Of a stretch of DNA of 64,000 bases, positions 8,894-20,530 are shown in pieces. The position numbers and the translations under genes are program-made. Where the stretch lies: assembly GCA_950295325.1 (NCBI GenBank), contig OX485805.1, positions 31,297,501-31,361,500 on the forward strand. The letters are read 5' to 3'. How positions within the stretch are numbered: position 1 is the stretch's first letter; every line of letters begins with the position of its first letter. The notes beneath the pieces are model-generated. The model was not told the origin of the DNA. It saw nothing but the letters and a program-made list of their open reading frames with translations, and made no database searches. The stretch is from Polytrichum commune. Its lineage: Eukaryota; Streptophyta; Polytrichopsida; Polytrichales; Polytrichaceae.

Positions 8894-9932
8894 CTAAGGC
8901 GCTGCGTTTGGTAGGGCATGTCTGGAATATGATAAGTGGATTCGTTTCCCAGAGGGGGCCCCGTCTTGAGCGTCCTGCTTGCCAAATCATAAGGCGAGTA
9001 TTTGATAATATGCCTTCAAATCCTCTTCCTGTTCGTAACAGCCAACATAAATGTAGTTTTTGGAACCTAGAGGCTTGAAACGGGGCTCGCACTTGCCATA
9101 GTACATTCTCTCCCCCAACTCGTTCTTTCTAGATTTGCGGTACAATCCTGGCGAGGGGTGCTGGTTTGATTCAGGAGCAACGTCTCTAAACTTGATCCAA
9201 ATGTAGGCACCTTGGAACAGCACTATCGAGATGTATATGGACCTGAATTCTAACGAACCAGATGAATATATTTTACCACCACCCCTTCCAACCAAACCGA
9301 TCCAATATTGGTAAATCCTTGACAAAAACAGATGTGCATCATGATATTCTGTTGCTTTACCAAGAAAAGCTAAAGCAATAGGTATGATGAGACTTTCCAC
9401 TTCCTTCCAATTCCGAGAATTCAGGGCATTTTTCACGGATAAGCGAAAATTCTCGTTGACGGAGAAGTTCAAAAGCTTAATTATAGATACGATTATGTAG
9501 TCAAGAACTTGTTTGAACTTCAACATGAAATATTTCAGCTCTTCGACAGATGTGATATTTGCAAATAATTCTGTCCTCACCCTCGGGCACTGAAATTTTT
9601 TGTGTACTTCAGGGTCTGAAACACTCCCCTCCTTGTACCTGTCCCTGTAGAGTAGCGTTCGTGACATTTCGAACAGTCTCTAGATAGGCCGGCCAAGTTG
9701 TTCCAGAATCACAACTAAGGTCTTAAACCACCTTGTCTACTCCTGATAATTGAACTACCTTGATTGCGAGCTTGTGTACTTCTGCGACAGAAGCAGATTC
9801 ATATTCCTCTAGGAGATCATGCAGAATCTGCAAAACAGAGTGCTCCCAAGGCTCGAAGGCATGTCTCATATGTGCCGGTTCCCACACCCGACGGTTTTGA
9901 ACGCATTGTTGCCATCTCCCACGCCAAGTCAA
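8894..9932 (-). pseudogene. Degenerate AP2-domain-like gene
   Basis: A 226-residue frame (9667-8987) ends in GKCEPRFKPLGSKNYIYVG followed by CYEQEEDLKAYYQILAL. This lines up with the beta-sheet and amphipathic helix of an AP2 DNA-binding domain, where one expects G-K/R-W-E-A-R-I...Y-L-G-x-Y-x-x-E-E-x-A-A-x-A-Y-x-x-A-A-L. The next codon is TGA (8987-8989) where a Tyr or Trp codon is expected, and the frame then continues in register with FGKQDA to 8894, as in AP2 proteins. Upstream, a second frame (9932-9723) is offset by one base. An internal stop and a likely frameshift mark it as a pseudogene. The AP2 assignment rests on pattern only. Confidence 0.4.
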
Positions 9933-9934
9933 TG

Positions 9935-10850
9935 GCCTAATTAAATTTTTTTACTTCTTGCGCCTACGAACGGGGAGATCCGACCGCTAGTTACAGATGG
10001 GTCGGTTGAGTCTGAGAAATATCCGCTTTGGTTTCAAGACTCTAGGCAAGTTGCCGATCATTTGAGAAAAATGTACAGGACATACTTCAAATTGATAGAG
10101 GAAAACCGAAAGACACCAACATGACGTAACCGGTTGGACTTGGAAACACTTGGATCTCGACCATGTTTGCCCAAAACCTCCCCGGAAATCTAAGCCGGCT
10201 CTCCGTAAGATTTGCGAGGGGATGCTAATTGAAGTTTCTTTAGGAAGCGAACTCTAGGACTCAGACACAGCGTCGACAACTCACGTCCTTAACCCGCGTC
10301 AAACCTTGACAAAGGTGTACTATAAATTTAGCCAAAAGAAGTACGGTCGATTACTTTGGCCAGTCTCAACACGCAGAAGAATTGTAGAAGAAATGGAACT
10401 TTTCACAAGTAGAGCTACCGATCAAAGGGGGATCAAAGGAGGCTCAGAATGAAGTTCTTAACAAGTACAAAGTGCTCAACTGCAAAACACACGAAATCAA
10501 ACCAACCAACATGAAACCCCACGGACTCGGGAGCCTCGCACTGCACAGGTTAATTATAAAGATTGGAGATTTGTAGCGAGGTTGTGAAGAAGGTGAGGGA
10601 GGGGAGGTGGAGGTGGGAAGCAGGCTAGGCTGCAGGGGTGTCCACGGCCATGGGATGGGGCCATTGTGATTATTATTTGCATTGTGTTGAAACCATTTTA
10701 CACATCTTGTTTTTTTACCACTAATAGATAGGGAAAAAGGTTATTATCATCAGTAAAGTGCAAAAGGGTCATCTTATCCTTTAGGCAAAGAACCATGTCG
10801 ATTAGCAACCATGAGCGTTTGTGCACAATTATCTATCAATCTAGATATCG
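9935..10850. other. Intergenic stretch, nothing recognised
   Basis: No frame with a motif on either strand and no inverted or tandem repeat was seen by eye. The right end may contain the 5' LTR remnant of the adjacent copia element. Confidence 0.4.
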
Positions 10851-10953
10851 GTAGAGGTTAATATGTTGAGTATCTATACAAGTTCAATGTATAATGTTGT
10901 TCACTTGTTGAGATACACTTTGCTATGATAAAACAAAGACCGTTGTTCCAACA

Positions 10954-12955
10954 TGGTATCAGAGCGAATGTCCGAGGCTTGAGGGAGTCTTGAAAAAGGA
11001 ACAGTTGCTGCACGGATGGAAGAAGAACGGCATCTTGATAACAATCATGTTTGAAGGGCTGATCGTTAGGAGAAGTGGAAGTTTGAGTTGAAGACAAAAT
11101 GTTGATGTGACTAGTTGGAGTAACGATGTGCAAGCACAACGCACACAAGCGATAGCTTGGAACTAGCATACTAGGCAATAGTGTAAGAAGAGAATTACTA
11201 AGTTTTGATAGTTAAGTGAAAGGCTTATAGGATGGCAATAAATACTTTTAGCATTGCCGAGTCTGCCAAACTCGAAGGGACGACCAACTATGGCATCTGG
11301 AAAATTAAGATGAGGACCATATTCAAAGAAAAGAAACTGTGGCATCTTGTGTGTCCTCCAGAGAAGATAATCATAGAACCACGGGGAGGTCACTTCATTG
11401 TAAAGTTGAACAACCACGTGCGAACACTTTACATTTAAAAAAGCCTACTTTTTACATAAAGCATCACCAAAATGGGTAAAATATTTATCAATTTTTTTTC
11501 ATGAGTAGATGTACACGGTACCTATTACATAATAAAAAATGGTAACTAATTTTGATGATTTTTTTTTAATAAAACATATTGTTTCTAACTAGAATGACAC
11601 ATAATTGAACTAAAAACATTACTACAAAAAATGAAGATGACTAAAAATTTCAAAAAAGTATGCAAAAGATACTATCAATGGTTATGTATATGCAAAAAAA
11701 TATCATAATTTTTAAAATGATCTATGGCATGTAATATAGAGGTAGCAAACTTTGTTTGCACGTGGTGTTCAACTTGACAATGGAGTGACCTCCCTGAGTA
11801 TAGAACTTGTAGGAATCTCACTTGAGATGGAAAGGGGATTGAAAATCCTCATACTGTCAGTCAAGGACAATGTATTTCATCACGTAACAAATTGTGAAGA
11901 ATCAGACTCATGTTGAGAAACTTTGAGAAATATTTTTGAACCTCATAATGGAGCCACAACATTACATTTGACTGACAAGTTAAACAATCAAGCTCACGGA
12001 GGGCACACCAATTGAATATTTCATCAAGACAACCAAAGAGCTTGTTCTCAACTCTCAAGTGTTGGTGAAGGTGTTCCAAATAATTAAGTTATGTAGATTA
12101 CGCTTGGAGCATTCCCAAAGAGCTGCAACCCCTTCGTCCATGCAGTGGTCTATCAAGGTGAGTTGCCATATTTCAAAAAAAACTTTGCAGAAAACTGTTT
12201 TTAGAAGAAGCCGTAAGAGAAGAAGATCCACCACATCACAAGGCACTGTCAATCATGAGGGTAAGACAACATTTTGAAACATTTTACAAAGGACCAGTGA
12301 TAAATCATGGATCACCTATGACATTTTTCTCCAAAGGGCCCATGTTGAATGTCAACAACATGAGAACGTCAAAAATACCAAGAGGGATGTGAAGACGACA
12401 CTGCAATACATGCGGGGAGTGGGGCCACTTTGCCAGTAATTGTACTCAACGATGTCCATAGCAAAGAGTTTTTCACCATACATCAAGATGATTAGAGCAC
12501 AAACCCATGATGAACTTTGTCCAAGAACAACTCAAGACTCCAAATATAAGGGAAGCTTTAGAAATATTCGATGCTACCATGTTATCCATTGACACTAGGA
12601 ATGAAGACAATAGGTGGTATCTAGACTTAGGGGCCACAAAACATGTGGTAGGAAATTTGTCACATATGTTTGAGGTAAAAGATGTTGGAAAATCCAATGT
12701 TCGATTTGTTGGTGGGCAACCTCACTTTGTCAAAGGGAAGGGAAATGCATTGTCTTCCCATGATGGTGAAGTAAAGAAAATAAGTGATGTTCTCTACATA
12801 CCACTATATATCAGCTCCTACCGTAAAGTGGTTGACAATCATAATTGTAGTCGCAATTGCCTCAAAGAAGGGCTGGAGAATCAAACATATAGATGTTAAG
12901 ACAACTTTCGTAGATGGAGACTTGGAAAAGGAAGTGCACATGGAGTTTGCTTGAA
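10954..12955 (+). mobile_element. Decayed, internally deleted Ty1/copia retrotransposon
   Basis: In order: a primer binding site TGGTATCAGAGC (10954-10965, complementary to initiator tRNA-Met); a gag start at 11232 with FSIAESAKLEGTTNYGIWKI, typical of copia gag; further gag sequence broken by stops (11830-12060); a CCHC zinc knuckle CNTCGEWGHFASNC (12404-12445); a protease motif WYLDLGATKH (within 12507-12899; the usual Ser after Asp is Leu); then directly a reverse-transcriptase piece DVKTTFVDGDLEKEVHME (about 12885-12945). Integrase and most of the polymerase are deleted. A MITE interrupts gag. No 3' LTR was identified; the 5' LTR would end at about 10953 in AACA. Confidence 0.8.
11382..11796. 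mobile_element. MITE with ~48-bp terminal inverted repeats inserted in copia gag
   Basis: The left end CGGGGAGGTCACTTCATTGT and the right end in reverse complement CAGGGAGGTCACTCCATTGT match for about 48 bp with a few differences. The interior is AT-rich and non-coding. The gag frame reads up to the insertion and related gag sequence resumes after it. I could not find a clean target duplication, so the superfamily is open. Confidence 0.75.
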
Positions 12956-12999
12956 GATTGTTAGTTTCCCCACAATACTAGAACAAGGTTGTTTGCTAA

Positions 13000-13680
13000 G
13001 AAAAACCATCTATTAGACTACATGCTCAAAATTTATCAACCATTTTACATTCAATGGTCAACACAATTTGAGGATATAGGTGATAATTTTAAAAATTAGC
13101 ACACATGCACTTTTGATAATCGTAAATAAACCAAGGAAAGTCCGATTTTGGTGATGTTGCATCATAGATTTGCATGCAACACAAGTTTCATTGCATAAAC
13201 TTCATCAATAGAAGTTGGAGAACATGAAAATCAAGTTTATTAACACCCACATACTTTATGAAACACATAATTTGTGCAAGATGATTAGCAAATTCAAATC
13301 ACGTCCATAGTCATTTTCCTCAAAAACATTTGAGCTCATAATAAATAAATTCTATTCATTATAAATGTTTTGAATCATTAGATCCCTCCGGAAGAGATTC
13401 AAATTCACTTTGACAATGAGATACTCATATGAGCTCCAACAACCATGAGGAAAATGACAACATGCATGATTTGGATTTGGTAATCATCTCGCTCTAATTG
13501 CTTGCAAATTTATATCCTACAAGAAATGGTTGCAGAGCTAATTTAAGTGTCCTTTCAAGGTCCTTACCTTATCAATAAGATGATTGAACCTAAAAAAAAT
13601 CCTCATAGTTTTTGAAACTCATATGAATATCTTCTTCATTATCAAAATAAAGATTCTCTATCTTCAAGGACATAACATTG
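13000..13680. mobile_element. Foldback MITE fragment, family F1, and flanks
   Basis: Arms at about 13270-13345 and 13430-13510 are inverted copies (GATTAGCAAATTCAAATCA against GATTTGGATTTGGTAATC) and match the F1 element at 47250-47330. The rest is AT-rich with no coding signal. Confidence 0.5.
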
Positions 13681-13690
13681 CTCAAGGGAG

Positions 13691-15752
13691 CTAGTTTGTT
13701 TCATGGGGCTGACTAGATATAAGTGTTGGATGCAAATCCAATGTTAACAAAGAAGTGACGTTCCCCAATCCCTCCGGTAATGTCGTCAAACTCGAACATT
13801 CAGACAAATTCAATGTTATCAAAGAATTCAGTTTCCCAATCCTTGTGGTAATGTTGTCAAGCTCAAACACCAAGACCAATTCAATGTTGTCAAAGAAGTT
13901 AAGTTCCCCAATCCCTCCGGTAATGTTGTCAACCTCGAACACCCAATGAACTTCAATGTTATCAAAGAAGTCAAGTTCCCCAATCCCTCTGGCAATGTCG
14001 TCAAGCTTAAACATTGAGACAAATCCAATGTTGTCAAAGAAGTCAAGTTTCCCAATCCCTCCGGTAATATCGTCAAGCTCTCACATTCAAACAAATTCAA
14101 TGTTGTCAAAGAAGTCAAGTTCCCCAATCCCTCCGGTAATGTCGCCAAGCTCCAACATTCGTTTAAATTCAATGTTGTCAAAGAAGTCAAGTTTCCCAAT
14201 CCCTCCGGTAATGTCGACAAGCTAGAGCACCAAGAAAAATTCAATGTTGTCAAAGAAGTCAAGTTCCCCAATTCCTCCGGTACTGTCGTCAATCTCGAAC
14301 ACCAAGACAAATTCAATATTTTCAAAGAAATCAAGTTCCCCAATCCCTCCGGTAATGTCCTCAAGCTCCAACATTCATTCAAATCCAATGTTGTCAAAGA
14401 AATCAAGTTTCCCAATCCCTCCGGTAATGTGGTCAATCTCGAACATTTAGACAAATTCAATGTTGTCAAAGAAGTCAAGTTTCCCAATCCCTCCGGTAAT
14501 CTTGTCAAGCTCAAACACCAATACAAATTCAATTTTGTCAAAGAAGTCAAGTTCCCCAATCCCTCCGGTAATGTATTTAAGCGCAAACATTTAGACAAAA
14601 TCAATGTTGTCAAAGAAGTCAAGTTCCCCAATCCATCCGGTAATGTGGTCAAGCTCAAACATTTACACAAATTCAATTTTGTCAAAGAAGTCAAGTTCCC
14701 CAATCCCTCCGGTAATCTTGTCAAGCTCAAACACCAACACAAAGTCAATGTTGTCAAAGAAGTCAAGTTCCCCAATCCGTCCGGTAATGTGGTCAAGCTC
14801 GAACATGCACACAAATTCAATGATGTCAAAGAAATCAAGTTTCCCAATGCCTCCGGTAATATCATCAAGCTCGAACACCAAGCCAAATTTAATCTTGTCA
14901 AAGAAGTGAAGTTCCCCAATCGCTCCGGTAATGTTGTCAAACTCAGAGACCAATAGAAATTCAATGTTGTCAAAGAAGTGAAGTTTCCCAATCCCTCCGG
15001 TAATGTCGTCAATTCGTCACATATCAATAGTCGAAGGGAGCTTAGATCAAGGTCTTTTAGGCATGTGGAATTGTCCCTAAGCCATTGTGAAATTTCTTCA
15101 TCTATATAAATTGCTTCTAATTTCTTGTAGTTCTGGGGTCCCAATGCACCACAAAATGTCAAAATTATGTTTTGTTTATTGGAGTGGTAACAAAATTCAA
15201 CTGTTGTGTTTAGATAACACGAGAAAACCATTTTCACTGCATATTATACAAGTGTCAAATATAAAATTTAAACAACTTCAAGGAGAGGCAAGCGTTCACC
15301 AACATATTTGTACTTGCATTTTACAAAAATCCACCTTATTAAGTTCTTTTATTTGCACCATACCTTGTCATGTGCCGATCCAATTCGTAAAGGACTCATG
15401 TCTAGTTTCCAAATTCGAGTGCCCAAATATTCTTTGTCTGTCTCGACAATCATACATCCCATGTCACGTAGTTGGTCGTGCATTTCTAGTTCCCCCCAAT
15501 GATTTATCTTAACCAATGATTTGTTCACCAACACATCAAGCACATGATTTGGGGAGCCTCCATAGTTGGTACATATATTCAAGGCTCTTTGTTTCTGCAT
15601 GCCCATGGGAAAGAAACATGCTATATCCAAAAACATGTTTTTCTCATCGTTTTCCAATCCATCAAAACTGATCCTCAAGGTATTCCAAAGCCCCTCACCC
15701 CCGTCCATTTTTACCCCAACTTCGAATCCGCTCCTATGCACTCCTATAAATT
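13691..15752 (-). pseudogene. TIR-NBS-LRR (TNL) resistance-gene 3' half with LRR frameshift
   Basis: Two exons join in phase: 15752-15364 (acceptor CTTTCAG, donor GTATGG) and 15132-13691. The first carries the ARC2/winged-helix part of an NB-ARC domain: LRISFDGLENDEKNMFLDIA, then LVKINHWGELEMHDQLRDMG with the MHD-type regulatory motif. The second begins NYKKLEAIYIDEEISQWL and runs into about 18 leucine-rich repeats of exactly 24 residues (consensus LTSLTTLNLSxCxSLTTLPE + GLGN). After 16 complete repeats a one-base deletion near 13829 creates a TGA; the original frame is recovered for the last repeat and a tail ending at 13691. No TIR domain or P-loop is seen upstream, where tandem repeats and a hAT-like MITE lie instead. 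Such proteins are intracellular immune receptors. This copy is 5'-truncated in the window and frameshifted, hence probably a pseudogene. Confidence 0.75.
13740..15020 (-). repeat. 72-bp tandem array encoding the LRRs
   Basis: The repeats of the TNL gene are also a DNA-level tandem array of ~72-bp units, with near-identical blocks such as TTGACTTCTTTGACAACATT recurring in every unit. Such homogeneity points to recent expansion by unequal exchange. Because the unit is stop-free in other frames too, long meaningless frames exist on the plus strand (for example 14429-14956). Confidence 0.85.
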
Positions 15753-15759
15753 CTGAAAG

Positions 15760-16660
15760 GTTTATGCACAGAGATTGAGATGATGGAAACAAACCCAACC
15801 TGGAGCAAAAAATGAGACCACATTTATACACTAGGTAAATTAAATAAAACCTTATGCCCTACAACCTAACCTCCATCTGCATGAGATTGTGCATGGTCGA
15901 ATCAGTAAGAATAGAACCCTTGATAGTTTTTTCACCATATAGCAAAGTTGATACTAATAAAGTAAGTCAACATTGAATTGCTAATGTATACACAGAAAGG
16001 GAAATGATCCACTAAACAACTGAGAAAGAATCCCAAGCTAGATCAAAAACCAGCACCACAACTGTACGTGAAATAGAACGAATGAGATATTATAGCTTAA
16101 ACCCTAATCCTCCGCCTCCCTGAGATTTTTGCACAGTTTATTTGGTAGCAGAACAAACCCTTGAAAATAATTACACCGCACACGCAAAGTAGACACCAAT
16201 CAATTAGATCATCATTGAATGACCAATGTATGCACCGAGGTTTGTGCACATCGATTGGGAATCCAATCAACCAATGAAAGCATAAACCCAAACTAGAGCA
16301 AAAGTTGGCATTATAATTGTACATAAATAGAATGAATGAGATTTAAGGCTTGAACCCTAAACATCCAATTACCTAAGATTTAATGGAGTCGAATCAATAG
16401 CAGAAAAGAATCCTTGAAAACAAGGACACCGTCGAGCGAAGTTGACAGTAATGAATTAGATCACAGTTGATCGGCTTATGTGTCCACTGAGGTTTATATA
16501 TGCACAGAGATTGAGACAATCCAATCAATAACTCGAAACAATCCAAGCTGGAGCCAAAACCGGTACCACATAGTTGAATCAATAGCAGAAAAGAATCCTT
16601 GGCATAATTAACCCCTCGAGCAAGGTAGATACCAATGAATTAAGTCAACATCGAATGGCT
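15760..16660. repeat. Three to four ~250-bp degenerate tandem repeats
   Basis: A unit containing GAGCAAAA..GCAC..ACA..TGTAC, AGATTT..GCACAGTTGAATCA, AGAACCCTTGA and a GTTTATGCACAGAGATTGAGA block recurs at about 15760, 16020, 16260 and 16500. The first unit overlaps the start of the NB-ARC exon, so this was once the intron and upstream part of the TNL gene that has been amplified. No coding content. Confidence 0.65.
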
Positions 16661-16661
16661 A

Positions 16662-17137
16662 GTGTATGCCAGTGATCGGGGAGATTTATGGGCATAATCA
16701 GTTGAGATCCTAGTGTTTGCAAGTCCAACCGGTTACATGTTGACATACTTCGGTCTTCCTATATTAATTTGAGGTATATTCCATGAATTCCTCTAAAGTG
16801 ATCGGCAGTGATCGGGGAGATTATTGGGCATAATCGGTTGAGATCCTAGTGTTTGCTAATCCAACCGGTTACTTGTTGACATCCTCCGGTTTTCCTTTAT
16901 TAAACTGGGGTATATTCTATAAATTCCTCTAGAATGATCGGTAATTTTCCTGCAGTCTTGAACTTCAACCGGTTATTTCTCAAACTCAACCGGTTCATTT
17001 GTAACTAACTGCCGGTTCTCCCCGATCATTGGTGATCGGTAATTCTCCTGAAGTCTTGAACTTCAACCGGTTATTTCTCAAACTCAACCGGTTCATCTGT
17101 AACTAACTGCCGGTTCTCCCCGATCATAGGTGTATGC
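16662..17137. mobile_element. hAT-like MITE with 8-bp target duplication and six AACCGGTT palindromes
   Basis: GTGTATGC at 16662-16669 and 17130-17137 flanks a 460-bp element whose ends are CAGTGATCGGGGAGA and, in reverse complement, CTATGATCGGGGAGA. An 8-bp duplication and a CAGTG-type end indicate the hAT superfamily. The interior is built of two ~134-bp direct repeats (from 16671 and 16806) and two ~97-bp direct repeats (from 16938 and 17034). The palindrome AACCGGTT starts at 16727, 16863, 16977, 16998, 17065 and 17086. No transposase is present. Confidence 0.8.
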
Positions 17138-17139
17138 AC

Positions 17140-18924
17140 TAGGGGTTATGTACCATGTCATTGGCGGAGTACTGACCTCCCAATCAGGGAAAGAAGAGAG
17201 AAGTCAGAAGATATCAAAGCAAAGATGTTAGAAATTATGTGAATGCTAACCGATCAATTTGTAAGTTTCGATTTCCCCGCATTCAGAGATCGAACAACAC
17301 TGACACGCAGCAGCATTTGATCCTCCTCTCTCACAGGGACCTGATCCTCTTCTCCAATGCCCTTGCCCTCTTCGTCCACCTCAGCAAGGGCGGCTCTCAA
17401 TAACGAAGGTTTGAAAGGTAGGGTTCGATACAAACAAATTTTCCGGCACCCCTGGCTAATCAAGACTAGATCATCAGCACTAGTACCCCTCATTGCTGCC
17501 AATAAGGTTTAGCCAAAGGAACAAAAACATGGCACAAAACTGAACTGTTGGTACAGTTCCTCGTGCACTCAGTTCCGGTTGGTAATAAGCATTTACAAAC
17601 GCCAACTTCTCACATGTCAACAAAAAGTGACCTACTGACCTTTCCTCCATTGCAGCTATGGAGGTCTCGGACCTTATTAACAATTCTCAAATACCAGTAC
17701 TACGCATCAAGAGCTCGGGAAAAAGAATATAGAACGAATGCAACGAGAACGTCCGTCATTAGCAACTCACCCCGATGGAACAATATCGGACCATTCATAT
17801 GCTCACTCGTGCGAAAACTACAAAACCTACATCAAATTGCATCAAACTACGATTCCTACATCAAGAAATCGATGGAACCACAAGGTAAACAAAACAAAAT
17901 TTGACCTACTGATCTTTCCTCCGCCGCAGCTATGGAGGTCTCAGACCTTCTTACCTCTTCTTAAACACCAGTGCTAATTAACTTGTGCATGAAGAGCTCG
18001 GGAAAAGAAAATAGAACGCCTGAAACAAACGAGAACGTCCGTAATTACCCCGACAGAACTATAGCTAGCCTGACCTTGCCACTTACTAGGAGGACAGTTT
18101 CTTTACACGATCCACGCATTAAGATTACATGAAAAGCACAAACCGATCGACAAGCAGGAATCCGCAGCACGTACCTTTGTGTACACCGATTTTTGGCGAA
18201 GAAGCAGCGATCAAGCACCCGAATGACGAGATGTGCATCAAAGTTGGATTGGAGTGGCTTGGGAGAACCTCTGGAGCGAGGGCGTGCAGTGAGATGGAGA
18301 CTGCGAGAGAGAAGAGAGACGTTATGTTGGAGAGGAATGGCAGGGTGAGACGTGTGCAGAAAGAAAGAAAGAAAGAAAGAGTAGCCGAGGAATGGTCATG
18401 GCGGCCTGCCCAAGCATGGCGAGCAGGACCACAGCGGAACGGGTCATACCCAAATACCTGGCTTCCAAGAAACCGTTGGGCCCGACTCGTCCCGGCCCGG
18501 CCCGTTGTACAAGTCCAGGTCTCACTCAGCTTGGTGTGTTTTCTTTCTTTTTTATTGGCTTTGTCATGTGGGAGGAGGCCTAGGGGTGGTCTATGAAATG
18601 GGCCAAAGTTTTGCAGCCAACTAGAACCGGTCACATATGGTGTTAAGGTAGGGGTGGCTATTTCCGTCCAAATTTCAGATGTGCCTAGTTGGGATGTTGA
18701 AACTATTTTTTTTATAAATTTTGAGCGCTCCGCAAAGCTGGTGCAAGAGCAACTATGAAAAAATAAAAAAATTCCGGCATGTTTATGATTTCCTACAAAT
18801 TTTTAAAGGAAACCTTGTAGAGTGACCAACACTCGCACATAGGGTACGTGGTATATCCACTGGGTGGATTTCTAAAACCGACTGCTGGCAGCATTAAACC
18901 GACCGTTGGCAGCCAATGAAATGC
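17140..18924. other. Gene-poor interval with a ~280-bp tandem duplication
   Basis: A block at about 17620-17780 (CTACTGACCTTTCCTCCATT, GCAGCTATGGAGGTCTC) returns at about 17900-18060. A frame at 17502-17254 (minus, 82 codons) and overlapping frames on both strands at 18125-18634 have no recognised motif; the latter lie in a GC-rich patch with a GAAA microsatellite at 18360-18380. A first exon or promoter cannot be excluded, but nothing supports one. Confidence 0.4.
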
Positions 18925-20530
18925 TGGCAGCGTTGTGAACGGTAAAAGCACCTTGATTAAACGTCACCAAACTTAGGGCCGATTTACACTATGGACCATG
19001 AAGTCGGACCATGGAAGATGGCCTTTGTCAATGGTCCGAATTCATGATCCGACTTCATTAAAAATTAGTTTTGAGAGCCTTGGGCCCCTCACTAGGTGTA
19101 AACCAAATATGGACCAAGAAGAATGACCATGCACCAAAAAGTGAACGTGTTGATTTTTTTTAATACATGCCCAAAAAGGGCAATTAATTTTGAAAAAAAA
19201 ATCAAATTTGACCGTTGTCTTGTCTTCTCTTGGGCTTCACTTGTCTTCACTTCTTGTTAAATGTGTCGAAGATGTGGCTTGCAAATCTTCTCATAACAAT
19301 TTTCACAGAAATATGAGCAATTTAATTTGTATATGTGACATGTACCTTGTGTTGTCACTACATTAAATATGATATTTAGTGTTTGATTATATTTAATGTT
19401 TTTACCACCCTACCTTGCTCAACACTAAAGTTCAATTCTTTGATAATTAGTGTTAGAAGATTTCCCATTGCGGTTCTTTTGACCACCCTGATCTACAATC
19501 ACTAAACAACTACAGATTTTTGTTTTTGTTTTGCAACTGTAATTTTATAAATTTGTGGCGTGTACTATACCATTGGAAAGGTATTTTCAAGACCTTTCCA
19601 ATGGTATATTACAAGCCCCCAAATTCCAAACATTACTGTTGATAGAGGAAAAAAACAAATATGCACTCAAATTCTTGAGTTTTAGATGTCCCACGTTGTT
19701 TGGTGAAACACGTGGGAGCCGGTTTAAGGGGTAGGGCAAGATAGTAATGGTATGTCTTATGGGCTAAGTTATGATCAAGGCACATAGAGGGTAGGCTCAT
19801 TAAGAATTTATTAAAATGGTATTTCTCTGCCATGGGCCTTTTCCTACCAAACCTCTCTTGCCTCTCTCACCGCAAAACCCGTTGGACCATGTCAGTGCAT
19901 TTATTAGGCCTTAAAATTGTATTTTGGGGACCTCAACCTTCACCTTCATGGTCCCTCTGCCATTTTTTCCTTAGTGTGAACCCAAGTTCTCCGAGGACAA
20001 CTTCAACAGCCAATTGGCTGCCTTGCAGAGCCTTGGTCCAAGTTCATGGTCCACAGTGTAAACCGGCCCTAGGTCAATTTGAGTGGCGTAAGAATCAACA
20101 ACGAATCCTCAAAGTTTGAACACATTGGATGACCCATTCATGTTACATAGGATCCCCAAAATGAGTTACGCCCTGCGGGTAAACTACGCAACTCGTACCC
20201 CAAAAAGGATTCATGAACAACAAATAAGACTTACAAGTAGTACCTACCTACAAAAAAGTTCATATATTGATCACCTTGGTATCAACGAGTGACACTTGCC
20301 ATCACAAAACCCACCGTCACCAAACTTAGTCAATTTGAGTGGCGTAAGAATCAACAACGAATGCTCAAATTTTAAACACATTATAATTAGATGAATGGGT
20401 CATCTAATTAGATGACCCATTCATGTTACATAGGATCCCCAAAATGAGGTACGCCCTGCGAGTAAACTACGCAACTCGTGCCCCAAAGTGGATTCACGAA
20501 GAACAGATAAGACTTACATGTAGTACCTTC
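18925..20530 (+). repeat. Local direct duplication, first copy split by a MITE
   Basis: The sequence CGTCACCAAACTTA + GTCAATTTGAGTGGCG and its surroundings occur intact at 20315-20520. The same sequence occurs split at 18962-18975 and 20073-20240. The intact copy is the empty site for the element between. Both copies share the block with GTTACATAGGATCCCCAAAA and the ACGCCCTGCG..GTAAACTACG stretch. Confidence 0.85.
18976..20069. mobile_element. PIF/Harbinger-like non-autonomous element (1,094 bp)
   Basis: The left end GGGCCGATTTACACTATGGA and the right end in reverse complement GGGCCGGTTTACACTGTGGA form inverted repeats of at least 35 bp. TTA precedes the left end (18973-18975) and TAG follows the right end; the empty site at 20321-20340 reads CAAACTTAGTCAATTTG. 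A three-base TTA/TAA target and GGGCC-type ends fit PIF/Harbinger (Tourist). An internal palindromic block (19560-19620, CATTGGAAAGG..CCTTTCCAATG) is shared with 27751-27800. No transposase frame. Confidence 0.8.

Noticed and set aside
13755-14956. Long plus-strand open frames through the LRR region
   Set aside because: They are antisense frames of the 72-bp LRR array, which happens to be stop-free in several frames. Their products are monotonous Lys/Phe/Asn or Ser/Pro repeats without any known domain.
16727-17093. AACCGGTT palindromes as an array of host regulatory sites (grainyhead/CP2-type)
   Set aside because: They lie strictly inside a transposon delimited by a target duplication, so transposase-binding subterminal repeats are the simpler explanation.
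18125-18634. 169-codon minus and 155-codon plus frames overlapping each other
   Set aside because: Both come from a GC-richer patch with a GAAA microsatellite. Neither has a motif, splice context or conserved composition.
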